In this document: positions 36,659 to 47,724 of the stretch, one piece after another
Position numbering within the stretch: position 1 is the stretch's first letter
Layout: every line of letters begins with the position of its first letter
DNA from: Pyrenula massariospora
Lineage: Eukaryota; Ascomycota; Eurotiomycetes; Pyrenulales; Pyrenulaceae
Assembly: GCA_021030905.1 (NCBI GenBank)
Contig: JAGFMI010000012.1
Coordinates: forward strand, 992,001 to 1,056,000
Length of the DNA stretch: 64,000 bases
Direction: 5' to 3'
Notes under the pieces: model-generated
The model's input: the letters and a program-made list of their open reading frames with translations, nothing else
What the model was told of the DNA's origin: nothing
Databases searched by the model: none
Made by a program: the position numbers and the translations under genes

Positions 36659-39009
36659 TCAAAGAGCCCATAGCTCTTGCTGCTCAAATGGTGATCCGGC
36701 AGCTTCTTCATCTTCATCGGTCGTATTCCCTAAACCGCTTAGCCGACGTACTAACTCTAGATTAACAACGCGCTTACCTCTGAAGAACAAGTTATCCCAG
36801 TACGAAATGGGGCTGAAATCAGTTCCGCCAATTCGAGATGCAGCGCCCCGATGCCATTTCTCGAAATAATTGATGTGTCTTGGGAAGAATGTTAGCGTTC
36901 GCAGAAAACAGGCTTGGGCACTGGGTCTTACTGATGATCCTCGCCATAGCGTTGATATCCTGGTACGGCGGTGAATCCTCCATTGGCAACATGACTGTCC
37001 ATCGACGGGTCTGAATTCCATCCTTCAGTCTTTGTATCGACGCATACACGCGCCAGGATTTCAGTGGCTTTAGCATGCCGGCGTGATAGTCGGAAATTAG
37101 GTTCCTCGCCTGGGGGCTTCCCACTCGGATCTGCCCTAGACAGGATGGTGTGGAAGGCAACGACAACATCTCGCGAGTTCTTATTGTCGATGGTGTCCCC
37201 GAGAATCCCTAACAACACGGCAGAGCTCAAGGCAGCTTGCACCATCATCCATGACCGGGGTGGGACCTGGCTGAATGATTCGAGATCAAGGAATGCTTGC
37301 ACTGTTTCAACAAGAGCGGCTTTGCATTTCTGAAGCATAGTGATCTGCATACTACTGGAGCTCTCAAGGCGGCCTTCACTATCGCCACCACGCAAGGCAG
37401 TAATACTAGTGCATGCAGTTGTAAATGAGGCATACATCTGAAGCGCATGATATTGCATGCGATCCTCCATAGTCCGGCAATTCTGCTTCGATTTCAACTT
37501 TGGTTCTGCCCTGTCTCTGACAGTTGCAAGATCTTCTAGATCTCGGAAACTGACACGGCGTCGAACTTGGTCAGGGAAGCCGTGTAAGACGTTCACAATG
37601 TGCTTTGTTATCGCAAACAAGCACTCCGTGTAAGTAAGGCCTTTTTCACGCCAGAGCGGATCGAATGGAGGGTCTTGCTCGTAGGGAATAGAGACGGATG
37701 GAGGTCGACCATAGAAAAGAGAGAAAAGCCCGTCTTGTGCACAAACAAGCCACCATTGCTTCTGGCGATGATGGCTATTATCATTGAGATTATCGACGTG
37801 CAAGGACTTTGTCTGAGCAAGCCGGATAGCAGTGCCAATAAATGCGTGAGCCGCACACAGTTGGCCGTCATTTTGCAGAACGTTTGCAAGAACGAGTTGA
37901 GTCTGAATCGATTCGTTGACTGGACGAAGCAAGAAGTTGGCAGATCGAAGGCACGACATTGAGCGTCGAACATAATCTTGGGAAGACGCTATACGACTGT
38001 CTAGAGACCCTTCCGACAACTGTGCACCTTGGGCTAAGGTTGCCAAGAGAAGAGCAATCCATGACAGACCATATTCCGAGTGCCTTCTGTCCTGACTGAT
38101 TAGACGCGAGCGCAGGCGATCCGCATTCAAGTCTTCCAGATAGTTGCAGATGCCTGATTCAAGCCCGTCGAAGTCAAACACGATTGGATTAAAAGGCTTG
38201 GAATGATCTCGATACGCAGGGTTGAAACGGAGGACATCCTTCTGCTGTGGTAGAATGGCCTGAAGTTGCTGCCACTGAATGTCTGGGCTCGACATGCCTT
38301 GAGAGAAAGCGATGCCGTTCGGGCCCATGTGAGGGAGGCGGGATGGATCGCTGGTCATCGGCCGGGGAGACGGCACGACGGGGCTACCTTGATTTGGTCC
38401 GTACCCATAGGGAGCGGAAGCGTGGGCGGAAAAGCCAGTCGCCGGGCGGTATCCTTGCGGTGGAGAGGAAATCCGCGCCCGCTTAGGAACGGGTTCGGCA
38501 GAGGGTGGGCCATAGGGACTACTGGCGGGATATGTTGGATAATCATACCTAGGAGCTGAGTGAGGCGTTGCGAATGCTGGAGATCCATTCGAAACAGCCG
38601 GGTAGGGAGCAGAGGTCGGCGTCTGAGCATAGCCATCGTAGCTCCTTGGTTGTGGCGGAGGACTGGAGCGTTTCTTACTGGTGAAGCGGCGGGGTTCATC
38701 GGGCTCAAATCCACAGAGCTCTGGATGCGGTTGCTTGCGACAATTGCTGCAGGGTTGACATTCATCTCGGTCGCATCGGATCTTGCGCTTGGCACATGGA
38801 TAACAGGCTTTGCGACTGCGATTCCTGATGATACGCTTTCCAGCGAGCAATAGCTGATCGACATCATCCGTGCTCATGGGTGGTGGTGGATTCTCGGTGG
38901 CATTCGGCTCCGGTGGCGGCTGCTTCGGTTCATCGCGAGGGCGTTCGCTATTCAGCGCTGCACCGGCTTCGTAGGCCAGGTGGGCGTTCATCGCTTCATT
39001 ATTATCCAT
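36659..39009 (-). CDS. Zn2Cys6 transcription factor with fungal_trans domain
   Basis: The protein has 765 residues. Exons are 36932..39009 and 36659..36878. The 53-nt phase-2 intron runs from GTAAGA to CCCAAG and has a CGCTAAC branch site. The zinc cluster uses C69, C72, C79, C87, C90 and C99, with an extra Cys at 84. A basic, Pro/Ser/Tyr-rich linker (about 105-270) precedes the middle homology region, which includes GTAIRLAQTKSLHVD and LFYGRPPSVSIPYEQDPPFD. The second exon ends in an acidic stretch (NTTDEDEEA). The start is the first in-frame ATG. It lies tandem with the other Zn2Cys6 gene on the same strand, but the two zinc clusters and linkers are dissimilar, so recent duplication is unlikely. 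The regulon is unknown. Confidence 0.88.
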
Positions 39010-41175
39010 CTCACCGTCCGCGGTGTTTGGGGAAAGTTGGGAGGAGCGATGGGAGGAGGGAGAGAAAGAGTTCGGACAGAATCCGCGACGGAGGGAGACG
39101 GAGGATATGGGACGCGGGTCGCGCGCACGGGAAACGGAAGGCTTAATAACCCCCGGGCACCCACCTGGAGACACTTGCCCAAAAGCGAGGTCTGCCCACC
39201 ACAGCGCGCCGGGCAAGAGCACGGAAACGCGGCGGAAGGAAGGTCAAGAGGGCAACTTCCGGTGAAGGTCAGGAAAAGAACAGGGGGGCAGCTGCAGGGC
39301 GAGCAGCAGCGGCCGCCGGTGATTCGGTGAGCGATGGCTGGGTCGGCTTGGCGCCGGCAGGAAAACCGTTTCGCGACACTCTGGGCCGAAGATGCCGAGG
39401 ATGCAGAAATGGCTACCCGCAGGCGCACGCAGAGCGACGAGAAGATCAGTAGAATTAAATAACGGCATGGATGCGCGCTCGGGGAAACATGACGAACGAG
39501 TGCTGCGAGTCAACCGAGCCGCACACAGGTCTTCGGGGCGGACGCGAGTACGTGCGGGCCAGAAGTGATATCCATAGCCGCCACCATGACCGCTACTGCA
39601 GACACCTGTGCGGACTCGTGAGACGCTGCATGTCCCCCCCACTCCATCTCTCGTCAAACGCTGCTAGCATCGGAGCCTCGGGACTCCGCCGTCCATCGGG
39701 CCGGAAAACGCGTCACTGGATACAGAGCAACAGGAGGATGAAGCTGGGGGCCACGATCGGAATAGCATCACGCTGACGACTGCCAATCTCTGCAACCCTC
39801 AGATCAGGCATTGCACCGTGACAGTTCTTTTCCCAACCTCTATGGTGTCGGGACAGCCGTGCAGCTGAATGCCCTCCCAACAGCAGCCTACATGCTCGCC
39901 GCGTCACGCCAGGATCTGCATGCAACGACGCTGGTTCTTGAATAGCAAAATACCGTTTATGGGTACCTGCTGCATTCCATTCTGATACAAGCTAACGGCA
40001 TGGTCTCCCAATGGTCATTCTTACCGTCACCAAATTCGCAAACACTAATCTGACGGCCACCTCCGCCATGCAGCCGGATCCTTCCGCTACAATGGGCAAT
40101 TCCAACGGCGACCTATCAGCTCACCGCAGCCCTCGCATGTCGACGGATTCGTGATCCTTATGTCAATTTATGCATAGAAGGATGAAGTTAAGAATCGAGC
40201 TACCACCGCTCCCGTCTTCCGCACAATGCATGAATTTTGAATTCTTAAATGGGCAGTCAAAGGTATCGGCGATCCGACGACATTTGTGTCCATCTTTGCG
40301 AGTTAGGTCAACTCCTTTCGACCTTGGAGCTGAAGCATCGTTATTCTCGGCCGAATCTTTTAACCTACCTAACCAAGCTTCCGCCAAGATGAGATGGAAT
40401 TCACGATCACGCGAGCAGGAAGCAATGCCAGAACTAATGCATCAAGGTGTAAGTCCCAGGTTATGATCGCCCACTCCCAACCGTTCCGAGCGATCGCCGC
40501 AACCACCAGAATATGCCGTGTTTCCGTCTGGCCACCATTTCGACAAGCGATCCCGACAAATCAACGGGCGGCGAATAGTCGAACGGTGATTGGTGAAAAG
40601 TAGCCGTTTCCCAATGCAGACGTTCCTCAGACGAAAGGCGGGGTCGTGGGCGACAAATTCCGTGGGTCCGGGGGGCTGCTCCTCTCGGGTGCTCTATGCA
40701 TGCAGTCTCCCGCGAAGACCCGCAATCGTTGCTCGAATGTTTTCACGTTTGTGGATATCTTTATTCGGTGTGGGTCCTTCCGACTCATGTTGTTCGCAAA
40801 TTAGCGCAATTGTTCAATCTATCCCAACCTAAGCGGCCTGGAGAATCACTCCTATCCTTTTCCGCGTTCCATTTCCCCACGCCCATCTTCAGTCCTGATC
40901 CTGATACATCTCGAAATGCCCCGTTATGTACTAAGAACGTCCCTCAGTTCCTTTACTCCGTCCAACGCAAAGTTGCATGAGCTCCTTCATCGATCCTCAT
41001 AGAACACGCTTTTCATTCCTCACCGGCCCCTTGACGAATTGGCCGTTCTTCTTCTCTTCCTTGCGCTCGTAAATTATATTTCTTCACATCCTTCATCCCC
41101 ACAGGGCAAGCAACCCTGACGCCAGTTTCTTTCCAGTCTTGGTTCCTCTGAAAGCTTCTCATTACTTTCAACCTA
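39010..41175. other. Long intergenic region (2.2 kb)
   Basis: Upstream of the Zn2Cys6 gene the sequence is first GC-rich (39.0-39.7 kb) and then average. Several frames of 60-146 codons overlap on both strands, with no ATG-anchored conserved content. Long leaders are common for fungal regulator genes. I see no RNA gene or transposon. Confidence 0.4.
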
Positions 41176-41460
41176 TCATTTCTCTTTCCCTTTATTATCG
41201 CCGACCTGCTCCACACTTCTAACAACGACCCACACAATCGTCCCCACAATGCCCAATGCGACTGCAATACTGAGAATTGTCACAATGGTGAACAAGAATC
41301 GTCGAACATGTCGACGAGGGTCTTTTTGAATGTGAAGGGTTGTGGTCTTTTCAGAATTCCGTTCAAGGTCCTCGAACATGAAAGGTTTTCGTTCGTACTC
41401 TGTGATGACCGCGGCGAGGGCGGCTGGGGAGTCGTCAAGGGCCGATTGGGAGTGTGCCAT
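41176..41460 (-). CDS. Small single-pass membrane protein, unrecognised
   Basis: This 94-residue frame has an ATG in moderate context. An N-terminal polar part (1-50) and a basic KDPRRHVRRF stop-transfer-like segment precede one strong hydrophobic helix (about 55-80, FLFTIVTILSIAVALGIV). A short charged tail ends GKEK. No family is recognised. The clean ATG and single membrane helix argue for a real gene, but expression is unproven. Confidence 0.5.
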   Translation of the reverse strand: MAHSQSALDDSPAALAAVITEYERKPFMFEDLERNSEKTTTLHIQKDPRRHVRRFLFTIVTILSIAVALGIVGTIVWVVVRSVEQVGDNKGKEK

Positions 41461-42488
41461 GATGTTCTAGAACGTCTCGGAAAATATCGCTCGTGAATGG
41501 GGTGGCAGGTGAGTTCAGAGGAGGCTTGCTCTCGCGGGAACAAGATAAGAACGGCGATTATCTTGTTCGGCGACAATTGACAAAAAGGAAAGAAAGTCGT
41601 TAAAAGTGTCTCTAATCAATGTACAATTGACCTTCTTCAACGAATCGTCTCGTAGAAACTTGCAGAGAAAAAGGATATCACAGCGAGCGAAAGAACGTAT
41701 CTCTCCCCTCACCACACCTCCCACCTTAAGCCCATTATATACACATCTCCCAAACACCTACGTCCCATGTACACTCATCACATCACCAACTCCGCCACAC
41801 CAACCTATTCACCCACCATCGTATCCAAAACCCGCATCCCACCTCTACCCTTCTAGAAGCCAGCCCCCTTCTAGCCTCGCATACAGAAAAACCCATCCAG
41901 CAATCAATAGCGTATTGGACAGGTAGCATTCCGTCTGACCGGCGTCGACACGATACGATGCGTTTAGGCTGCATTCGGCGTGGGGTGGGTAATTGATCCG
42001 GCTTAGCTGCATGCGCTGAGCGTCTGGCGCCAGCTGAGGGGGGAGCCGTGTTGCTTAGCATGCTTACCTACCTAGTTAGATGGTGCCAAGCATTTATCCG
42101 GAGTAACTAACGCAGAGGGTCTGTATTTAGAACCCACCGTTTTTTTTTTCTATTGTCATGTTGAAGGGAGAATGCTCGCTTGGAAGAGATACCTACCTAT
42201 TCAACGGCGCCATCTGGTGCGGCAGGTGTGTTTTGTGGGCGTGTTTGGTCGGTCGGTAGGCTCTGGGGGATGAAGATCATTATGTCGCCGTGGTCTAAGA
42301 CTCAAGCTGCGCTCTGATAAGGCGGCTTGTAATAGAGTCTGCCCTATCTCGATGACACGATATACAGACTGTAAATGATCTCTAAAATCGAGCGCTGTCT
42401 CCTGCTCCATGACTATTATGTGAGCCTCGTTGTGATTCAAGGCAATCTCTGAATAACGCTTACACTCCCCAATCGATCGCCTCCTGCC
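41461..42488. other. Intergenic, no gene seen
   Basis: This 1.03 kb stretch has C/A-rich sequence at 41.70-41.85 kb. No supported gene. Confidence 0.4.
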
Positions 42489-42986
42489 TTACATAATCAC
42501 ACAGCAAAGCCCTCTCTCCTCGTAATACACCACTTTCCCCTCTCCATGCTTGCTCCCCCCAGCCACCGGCCTCCGATCCGAATGATACATCCTCTCCCCT
42601 GCCGCCGCATGCCCTCCGCCATTCACCACCGCCGGGCCCCACAAACTCCCCCTACCCTTGGGATACGCATTCCTGCTAATCTCCCACCCCCTCTCCGCCA
42701 CCCCTGGCCCGCTCTCTATTTTCACCCCGCTCCTCTCCGCCACGATCCCGCGCGTGTACTCACCGTAGTTGGTGTGCGGGTGCGCGCACTTAGGGCAAGG
42801 CTGGTTAGACCAGAATGGGTTGAAGGGGAAGTTGTGGTTTTCGAGGTAGGCGTCGTTGTTTGCGATGAGGGAGCAGGTCGTCAAGGTGCCGGCTGGGTTG
42901 AAGGGGCAGGGTTTGGTGATGATGAGGAAGCGGTGGCGGGGTCTGACGGGGCAGGTGGGGGATTCGTGGTAGGCGTAGTTGCACAT
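42489..42986 (-). CDS. Unrecognised Cys-containing fungal protein
   Basis: The frame has 165 codons starting MCNYAYHESPTCP. Cysteines fall in small groups (C2, C12, PCPKCAHPH), and the sequence is rich in Asn, Pro and Gly. The pattern suggests a small zinc- or disulphide-dependent protein of unknown role, ending with a Cys pair (GLCCVIM). A terminal CVIM would fit a CaaX prenylation box, which would tether it to membranes (inference). The frame stays open upstream with another ATG at 43202. That extension encodes a hydrophobic then proline-rich stretch and looks like leader or intron, so the inner ATG was chosen. Confidence 0.5.
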   Translation of the reverse strand: MCNYAYHESPTCPVRPRHRFLIITKPCPFNPAGTLTTCSLIANNDAYLENHNFPFNPFWSNQPCPKCAHPHTNYGEYTRGIVAERSGVKIESGPGVAERGWEISRNAYPKGRGSLWGPAVVNGGGHAAAGERMYHSDRRPVAGGSKHGEGKVVYYEERGLCCVIM

Positions 42987-43425
42987 TTTTGAGTGCCAAT
43001 TCGGAGTTTGGAGCTGGTAGCTGGGACGGTGGATTTTGTATGGTGGTAGGGTGCTCTTGAGCAGTAGAGTAGGAACTTGCGCGTGTTGCGGAAGTCGGAT
43101 GGCAATGAAGCCACATATGATACCGACAATGCGATGAAGGCGAGTTGGTCTAAGAAGTATAATATAAGGCGTTATCGCGGCCGGTAAGATGTAGAACGAC
43201 ATCTTGTAGAAAGAGGAACTTTCAAACACAAGAGCGCGTAGTGACTTTCAAAAAGTTACACTATCATGTGTCTTCAGCATAATGCTTTTGTCAGGTTGGT
43301 GACCTCCAGATCATATGCTGGATGTAGCCCAAACCTATGGCCCGTCGCGACAAGGTACTCACTGGTCAGACATCTGATTTTCGACAAGACGAGTCGACGT
43401 ATAGTCTTGAGAGTGACCTTCATCT
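42987..43425. other. Short intergenic region
   Basis: It contains the promoter of the preceding minus-strand gene and the 3' UTR of the next. The hydrophobic upstream extension of the 42.5 kb frame covers 42987-43202. Confidence 0.4.
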
Positions 43426-43878
43426 TCACTTCGTCCCGTTTATTCCCTCTGGAATCTCAAAACCCTCAACATCCACCTCCTCACCAGCGTTCCTCTTCCG
43501 TATTGCCTGCATCAACTCCCACAGCTGCCCCACCTGCTGGTCGCTCATCTTCTCTACCACTCTCCGATCCAATTGCTCCCCCTTCCAGTCCTCGCCTTCG
43601 AGCTTCTGCGCGTATAGCTGCCACTCCGTCAAGAAGCCAATGATATGTAACGGATTCTCGATGTTGCGGTGTCGCCTAAACTCCGCCTTGACGTAGGTGT
43701 CGCCAAAGATGCGCTGATCGGGTGGAAGGCGCCTGTGGGTGCGGAGGACGCGGCGGTAGAGGGGAAGTGGCGGGAGGAGGGCGAGTTGAGGGGCTTGGGA
43801 AAGTGGCGAGGAAGTGAGGGTGCTTGGGGGTGGGGTGGTAGTGCTGGCGAAGAGGGGAACGGTGGAGCGGAGGCGCAT
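43426..43878 (-). CDS. SDH7: Succinate dehydrogenase assembly factor 3 (ACN9/SDHAF3, LYR family)
   Basis: This 150-residue, single-exon protein is a mitochondrial LYR-motif chaperone. It protects the iron-sulphur subunit Sdh2 from oxidants during complex II assembly, and yeast mutants are impaired in acetate use and gluconeogenesis. The N-terminus (1-35) is basic and Ser/Pro/Thr-rich, as a matrix presequence should be. L40-Y41-R42 opens the core LYRRVLRTHRRLP, followed by FGDTYVKAEFRRHRNIENP and IIGFLTEWQLYAQKLEG, all hallmark blocks of ACN9. The start is the only suitable ATG. Identification is firm. Confidence 0.93.
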   Translation of the reverse strand: MRLRSTVPLFASTTTPPPSTLTSSPLSQAPQLALLPPLPLYRRVLRTHRRLPPDQRIFGDTYVKAEFRRHRNIENPLHIIGFLTEWQLYAQKLEGEDWKGEQLDRRVVEKMSDQQVGQLWELMQAIRKRNAGEEVDVEGFEIPEGINGTK

Positions 43879-44418
43879 ATCAAGATATTGAGGTGATTTG
43901 AAGGAAGCAAGAAGCTTTTTAGGTCAAACAACAATATCTATGCAAAGACCGAGTATTAGAATCTATATACATGAAATGGTAGAGGTTGTGGATTCCAGGA
44001 ACTTTTTTTAAATCGATGACGGATGAGCTTAGGCCGAGGTCTCGGAACACTTTCCTCAGCAAAGCTACTGCCAACTCCTATCGCAAAGCCCTTTGTGACA
44101 AACGAACAGCAAGCGAACGTACTCGGCCACATAAATCTTGCCGTTGCCTGAGAAAACCTATTCCCAAGATCACCGAACTTGGAAGCCGAATCAAAAAAAC
44201 CAGCCATTCCGTTTCCAACACAAGATTACCGAGGAGACATAAAATCACAATCTGTTCGGATCAGCCTACACGCTTCCTAGATGAAATTTGAGATCGGAGA
44301 ACAAAGAGAGTAATCTACTTGCGCTTCAGACCCCGGGAGACAGTTGAGCTTGCCGTTATAGCAAAAAGGAGAAGGAAATACCTTACCTTTGGTCTTTGAC
44401 CATAAAGACTCGCCCACC
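43879..44418. other. Divergent promoter region of SDHAF3 and SFT1 genes
   Basis: This 0.54 kb stretch contains an ATG-led 83-codon minus-strand frame at 43956-44207 without recognisable domain. It could be a small gene but is more likely chance. Confidence 0.4.
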
Positions 44419-44837
44419 ATGTCAGAAGCGTACTCACGAGAAGAGTAAGCTTCCCTCCCCCGGTCCTCTCACGCCATATCCCTCCCCCCAACCCCCTTCT
44501 CCCTCCCTTACCCCCTCGCCCTCCCTCTCCCCCAAAACAACCCCAACTAACCCCCCACCCCCTCCCCAGACAAAACAACGACCTCCTCACCTCCCTCTCC
44601 CAAAAGACCGCCGCCCTCAAACACGTCACGCTGGACATCTACGACAACGCCCGCAGCCAAGACACGATCGACAACACCACCGAGGCCTTCTCCAACATGT
44701 CGACCTCCATCCGCGGCAGCGCGGGACGCTTGACGCGCATGGCCCGGAGCGGGGACAGGGTCGCGGTGCTGAAGTTGGCGGGAATCTTGATTGCGGTTTT
44801 GCTTGTCGTTTATTACGGGTTGCGGTGGATATTCTGA
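44419..44837 (+). CDS. SFT1: Sft1-type Qc-SNARE of the Golgi
   Basis: The protein has 97 residues, the same length as yeast Sft1. Exons are 44419..44444 and 44570..44837. The 125-nt C-rich intron begins GTAAGC and has a CTAAC branch and CCCCAG acceptor. The SNARE helix covers about 12-70 and includes TEAFSNMSTSIRGSAGRLTRM, which lines up with the yeast protein without gaps through the DIKNSSQRLTR region. A C-terminal membrane anchor (about 77-95) ends GLRWIF. Sft1 pairs with Sed5 in retrograde transport within the Golgi. The micro-exon encoding only eight and two-thirds codons is easily missed by gene finders. Confidence 0.88.
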
Positions 44838-45228
44838 GTAACTGGGGGAGAGGAGGATGATATCAGGAGTTGTTATCGGGAAAGCCTGCCCCGTTCTGTA
44901 AGAATCCCAATTCACCTGGGTTCGCCATTTGTTATTATTGCTCTATGCTTGTATACCATTTGCATTAGCTGGGCGTTGGTGGGCTTAATTGTCATATGAT
45001 ATTTCGCAAGAGTTTACCCGGGTTTGGCAAACAAGAATACATAGCTGAATCTAACGTCAATTAATGCATTCATGCGATTTTCAAGACATTAATTCATTCT
45101 AATCTACTTTGTATGTAGTATCTCATAGTAACTATGCAGCCGGTATGGAGGCAACCATTTTCCAGAGCTGATATCAAATTTTGTACCTCTTCATGAAGAC
45201 AGCCAAAATTTAGCCTCTGTACAGCCTC
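44838..45228. other. Convergent intergenic region
   Basis: This 0.39 kb AT-leaning stretch separates the SFT1 stop from the ArfGAP stop and should hold both 3' UTRs. No other feature was seen. Confidence 0.5.
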
Positions 45229-47237
45229 TCACTGCCATACGTTACTAAACAAGTCTTCGCTTCCACCCCCAAAGCCGCCGCCTCCACCACCACCAGTCTT
45301 TGCTGGCTGGTTGCTCGAAGGCGCAGCCGGCGATGCACTAGTCCACCCGCCAAAGTCCTCATCCTTAGCTACTACCGGCTCAGCTTTCGTGCTCATGTTT
45401 CCACCACCTCCCCATCCACCACTAAAATCGTTCGGCGTGATCTTGTCTGGAGGTCTCCCGATACTTGGCGCACGAGGTTTCGGTGGCGGAGCCGGCGCGG
45501 CCTCATCTGGGGTGCTCCACGCATTTGAGTCGGACCCAGCCCACGGGTCGAACATTGCGGAGGAGTTGGCCGCAACAAGGGGTGGCTTGGAAGCTGCTGG
45601 CTTCGCGGCAGGTTGGTTACTAGTAGGAGACGAAAGATTGAAGGCGGAGGACATGCTTGGAGCGGATGGAGCGGGTGCTGGGGATGGCTGTGGAGGAGCA
45701 GCGGCAGGAGTGGCAGTCGGCGCCGGAGCAGCGGATGCAAAGTCGTCGAAGGTATCGAAAAGATCTTGAGAGGGAGGTGGCTGGGCTAACGGAGACTTCT
45801 TTGGAGGAGCGGGCGTGGCTTGGGTAAAGGCAAAGTCGAGCCCTGTAGAGGGAGTTCGACCTGGCGGAGCAAAGGGTTTGGGCTGGATAACTGATTTGGT
45901 AGGGGCCCTATCGAAAAAAGATCCTCCTCCCAAGGAGGGTGATGTCACCTTTGGAGCAGCAGGTGTCGCCTTCTGGGGGATACTTGCTGGGCTGGAAAGG
46001 CTTTCCAGGCCGGAGAAGGAAGATTGTTTCGGGGGTGGTGGGAGGGATGGTTTGTTTGAGAAATTAAGGCCACCAAATGCGTCTGAAAGGCCGCCAAAGG
46101 CATCGTTCTGAGCTGGCGGAGAAGACATTGCTGGTGGGGATCCAACCATTGGGGGTGACATACCACCAAAGGAAGGTTGGCGGTCATGAGAAGATGTCTG
46201 CGTTTGCGGCTGAGGTTTCGGAGCCGATGCATAGAGCGACAGAATAGATTGTTTAAGATCTGGTCTTGATGGTCCTGTTGAGCTGAGTGGATTTGATGCA
46301 GCGCTAGATGGTCGACCGTTGGAAGGCTGAGAGTTTCCGAAGAAGTCGAGCCCAAGTAAAGAGTCACCAGGCTTATTTTGTTTTGGCGGGGGCGGTACCG
46401 CTGACTTTGCCTGTGGTCTTGATGGTATATCTGTAGTGCTAGGCCTTGCTGGCGGTTCTGGCGTGTCGTCACCAAAGAGGTCAATGGCAGGTTGAGGTGC
46501 TCGTCTTTGTGGAGCCGGATGCGCGGATTGAGGAGCAGAAGAAATCCGTTGGGAATTTGCCCGCTCAATCTTGGCTTTTTCCTGTACAATGTTCAATGGC
46601 TGAAAACATGAGTAACCTGATGGACATGGCTGGCTGCGATTGCTTACCACATCATCGTCGCCTTCTGCATCCAAGGTTGATGGATCTGGCATCGGCCCAT
46701 CCATCACCCACCTCTTAGACTCATATTTGGTTCGGATAAAATTCTCGATCTTGCTGTGGCCGTCATGTTAACTCTGACAAAGGATGAACGAGTTAAGGTG
46801 CGTACGCTTCGGCTGGGACATGACCAGGGGCAAGTTTAGCTTCCCAGTATCTGGAATATGTAAGTCATTGTCTCTACCGATAGAAGCGAGTCATACTTGT
46901 TAGCCCTGGAATTACCCCATTTCAGCACACTTTGTAATTGTTCATCGGTCCAGGCATCAAGGTCCACTGATTTAACTCGGCTGATATGCGTGCCCATTCC
47001 TCGGTGTATACCTGAACATCGAATACAGACAAACACGCCGAGGTTCCAACTCGCCCATCTTGGATCTGTTACCGAAGGTGTCAGTTGCAAGTCGAATGAA
47101 GGGATGGGTCTCAGGAACATACGTTTGTTGCGCTTGCAATCAGCACACGTTTTGTTCGGTTCAAGCTTCAGTAAGCTTTTGATGGTCTGCTGGTTCTGCG
47201 CTGCCCTCTCAGCAGCCGGATTGGGCCCTCGTCGCAT
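45229..47237 (-). CDS. AGE2: ArfGAP-domain protein (Age2/SMAP type)
   Basis: The protein has 601 residues in five exons: 47123..47237, 46897..47065, 46806..46850, 46648..46753 and 45229..46599. The ArfGAP zinc finger is C31-x2-C34-x17-C52-x2-C55 with the catalytic arginine R60 in GIHRGMGTHISRVKS. WTDEQLQSVLKWGN and YWEAKLAPGHVPAEAKIENFIRTKYESKRW complete the domain. It stimulates GTP hydrolysis on Arf1 at the trans-Golgi and endosomes. The long Pro/Ser/Gly tail carries PAIDLFGDDTPEP and DPWAG-like motifs of the kind that bind coat adaptors (inference). The fourth intron (46600-46647, 48 nt) is a multiple of three with no in-frame stop, so retention would add 16 residues without breaking the frame. 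Confidence 0.9.
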
Positions 47238-47724
47238 GCTTTTTGTAGTGCTGTAAATGTGGCAGAGTAAATTGTCAAATTATCAAATTGTGATCAACTT
47301 AGGCAGTCGGTAAGACTGGGATGTTTTAGTGGCGATTTGACAAGATCCGTATTATTCTTGGGGCCGTTTCAATGTGGTGCAAACCTTGGCTTGTGGCTTG
47401 TACTGCGGGCCAGACTCGAGCTGACCAGCAAGTCAGGTTGTGGCTGTTCCGGTGTCGGGGCATCTGTCTCCGGGGGCGATGAGGCTCCCGCAGCTTAAGT
47501 TAAGGGTTCTACACAGTCATCTCAATGCCTCCACTTGACGTACAACGAACCTTTTTCCTCTTTTGATCTCCTGCCCCATGAAAATCTGGGGACAAGCAAC
47601 GGCCTCGCCCGCTAGGTAGGTCCCTGCCATTGGTATTATTAGTTATGACAGTTGCTGGTTTCAAGGCCTCCTATTCTCCGCCTCTCCTCAAGTCTTTTGA
47701 GACTGTCTGTGTGCGCAAGCGAAT
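47238..47724. promoter_or_regulatory. Shared divergent promoter (ArfGAP gene / membrane glycoprotein gene)
   Basis: This 487 bp stretch separates two divergently transcribed starts. It must contain both core promoters. No TATA box or named operator could be assigned with confidence. Confidence 0.5.

Noticed and set aside
32326-39009. Two adjacent Zn2Cys6 genes as regulators of a secondary-metabolite cluster
   Set aside because: No synthase, tailoring enzyme or transporter set lies nearby; the neighbours are housekeeping and surface genes.
44396-44860. 154-codon Pro/Ser/His-rich frame
   Set aside because: It runs through the C-rich intron and reads the SFT1 exon in the wrong frame.
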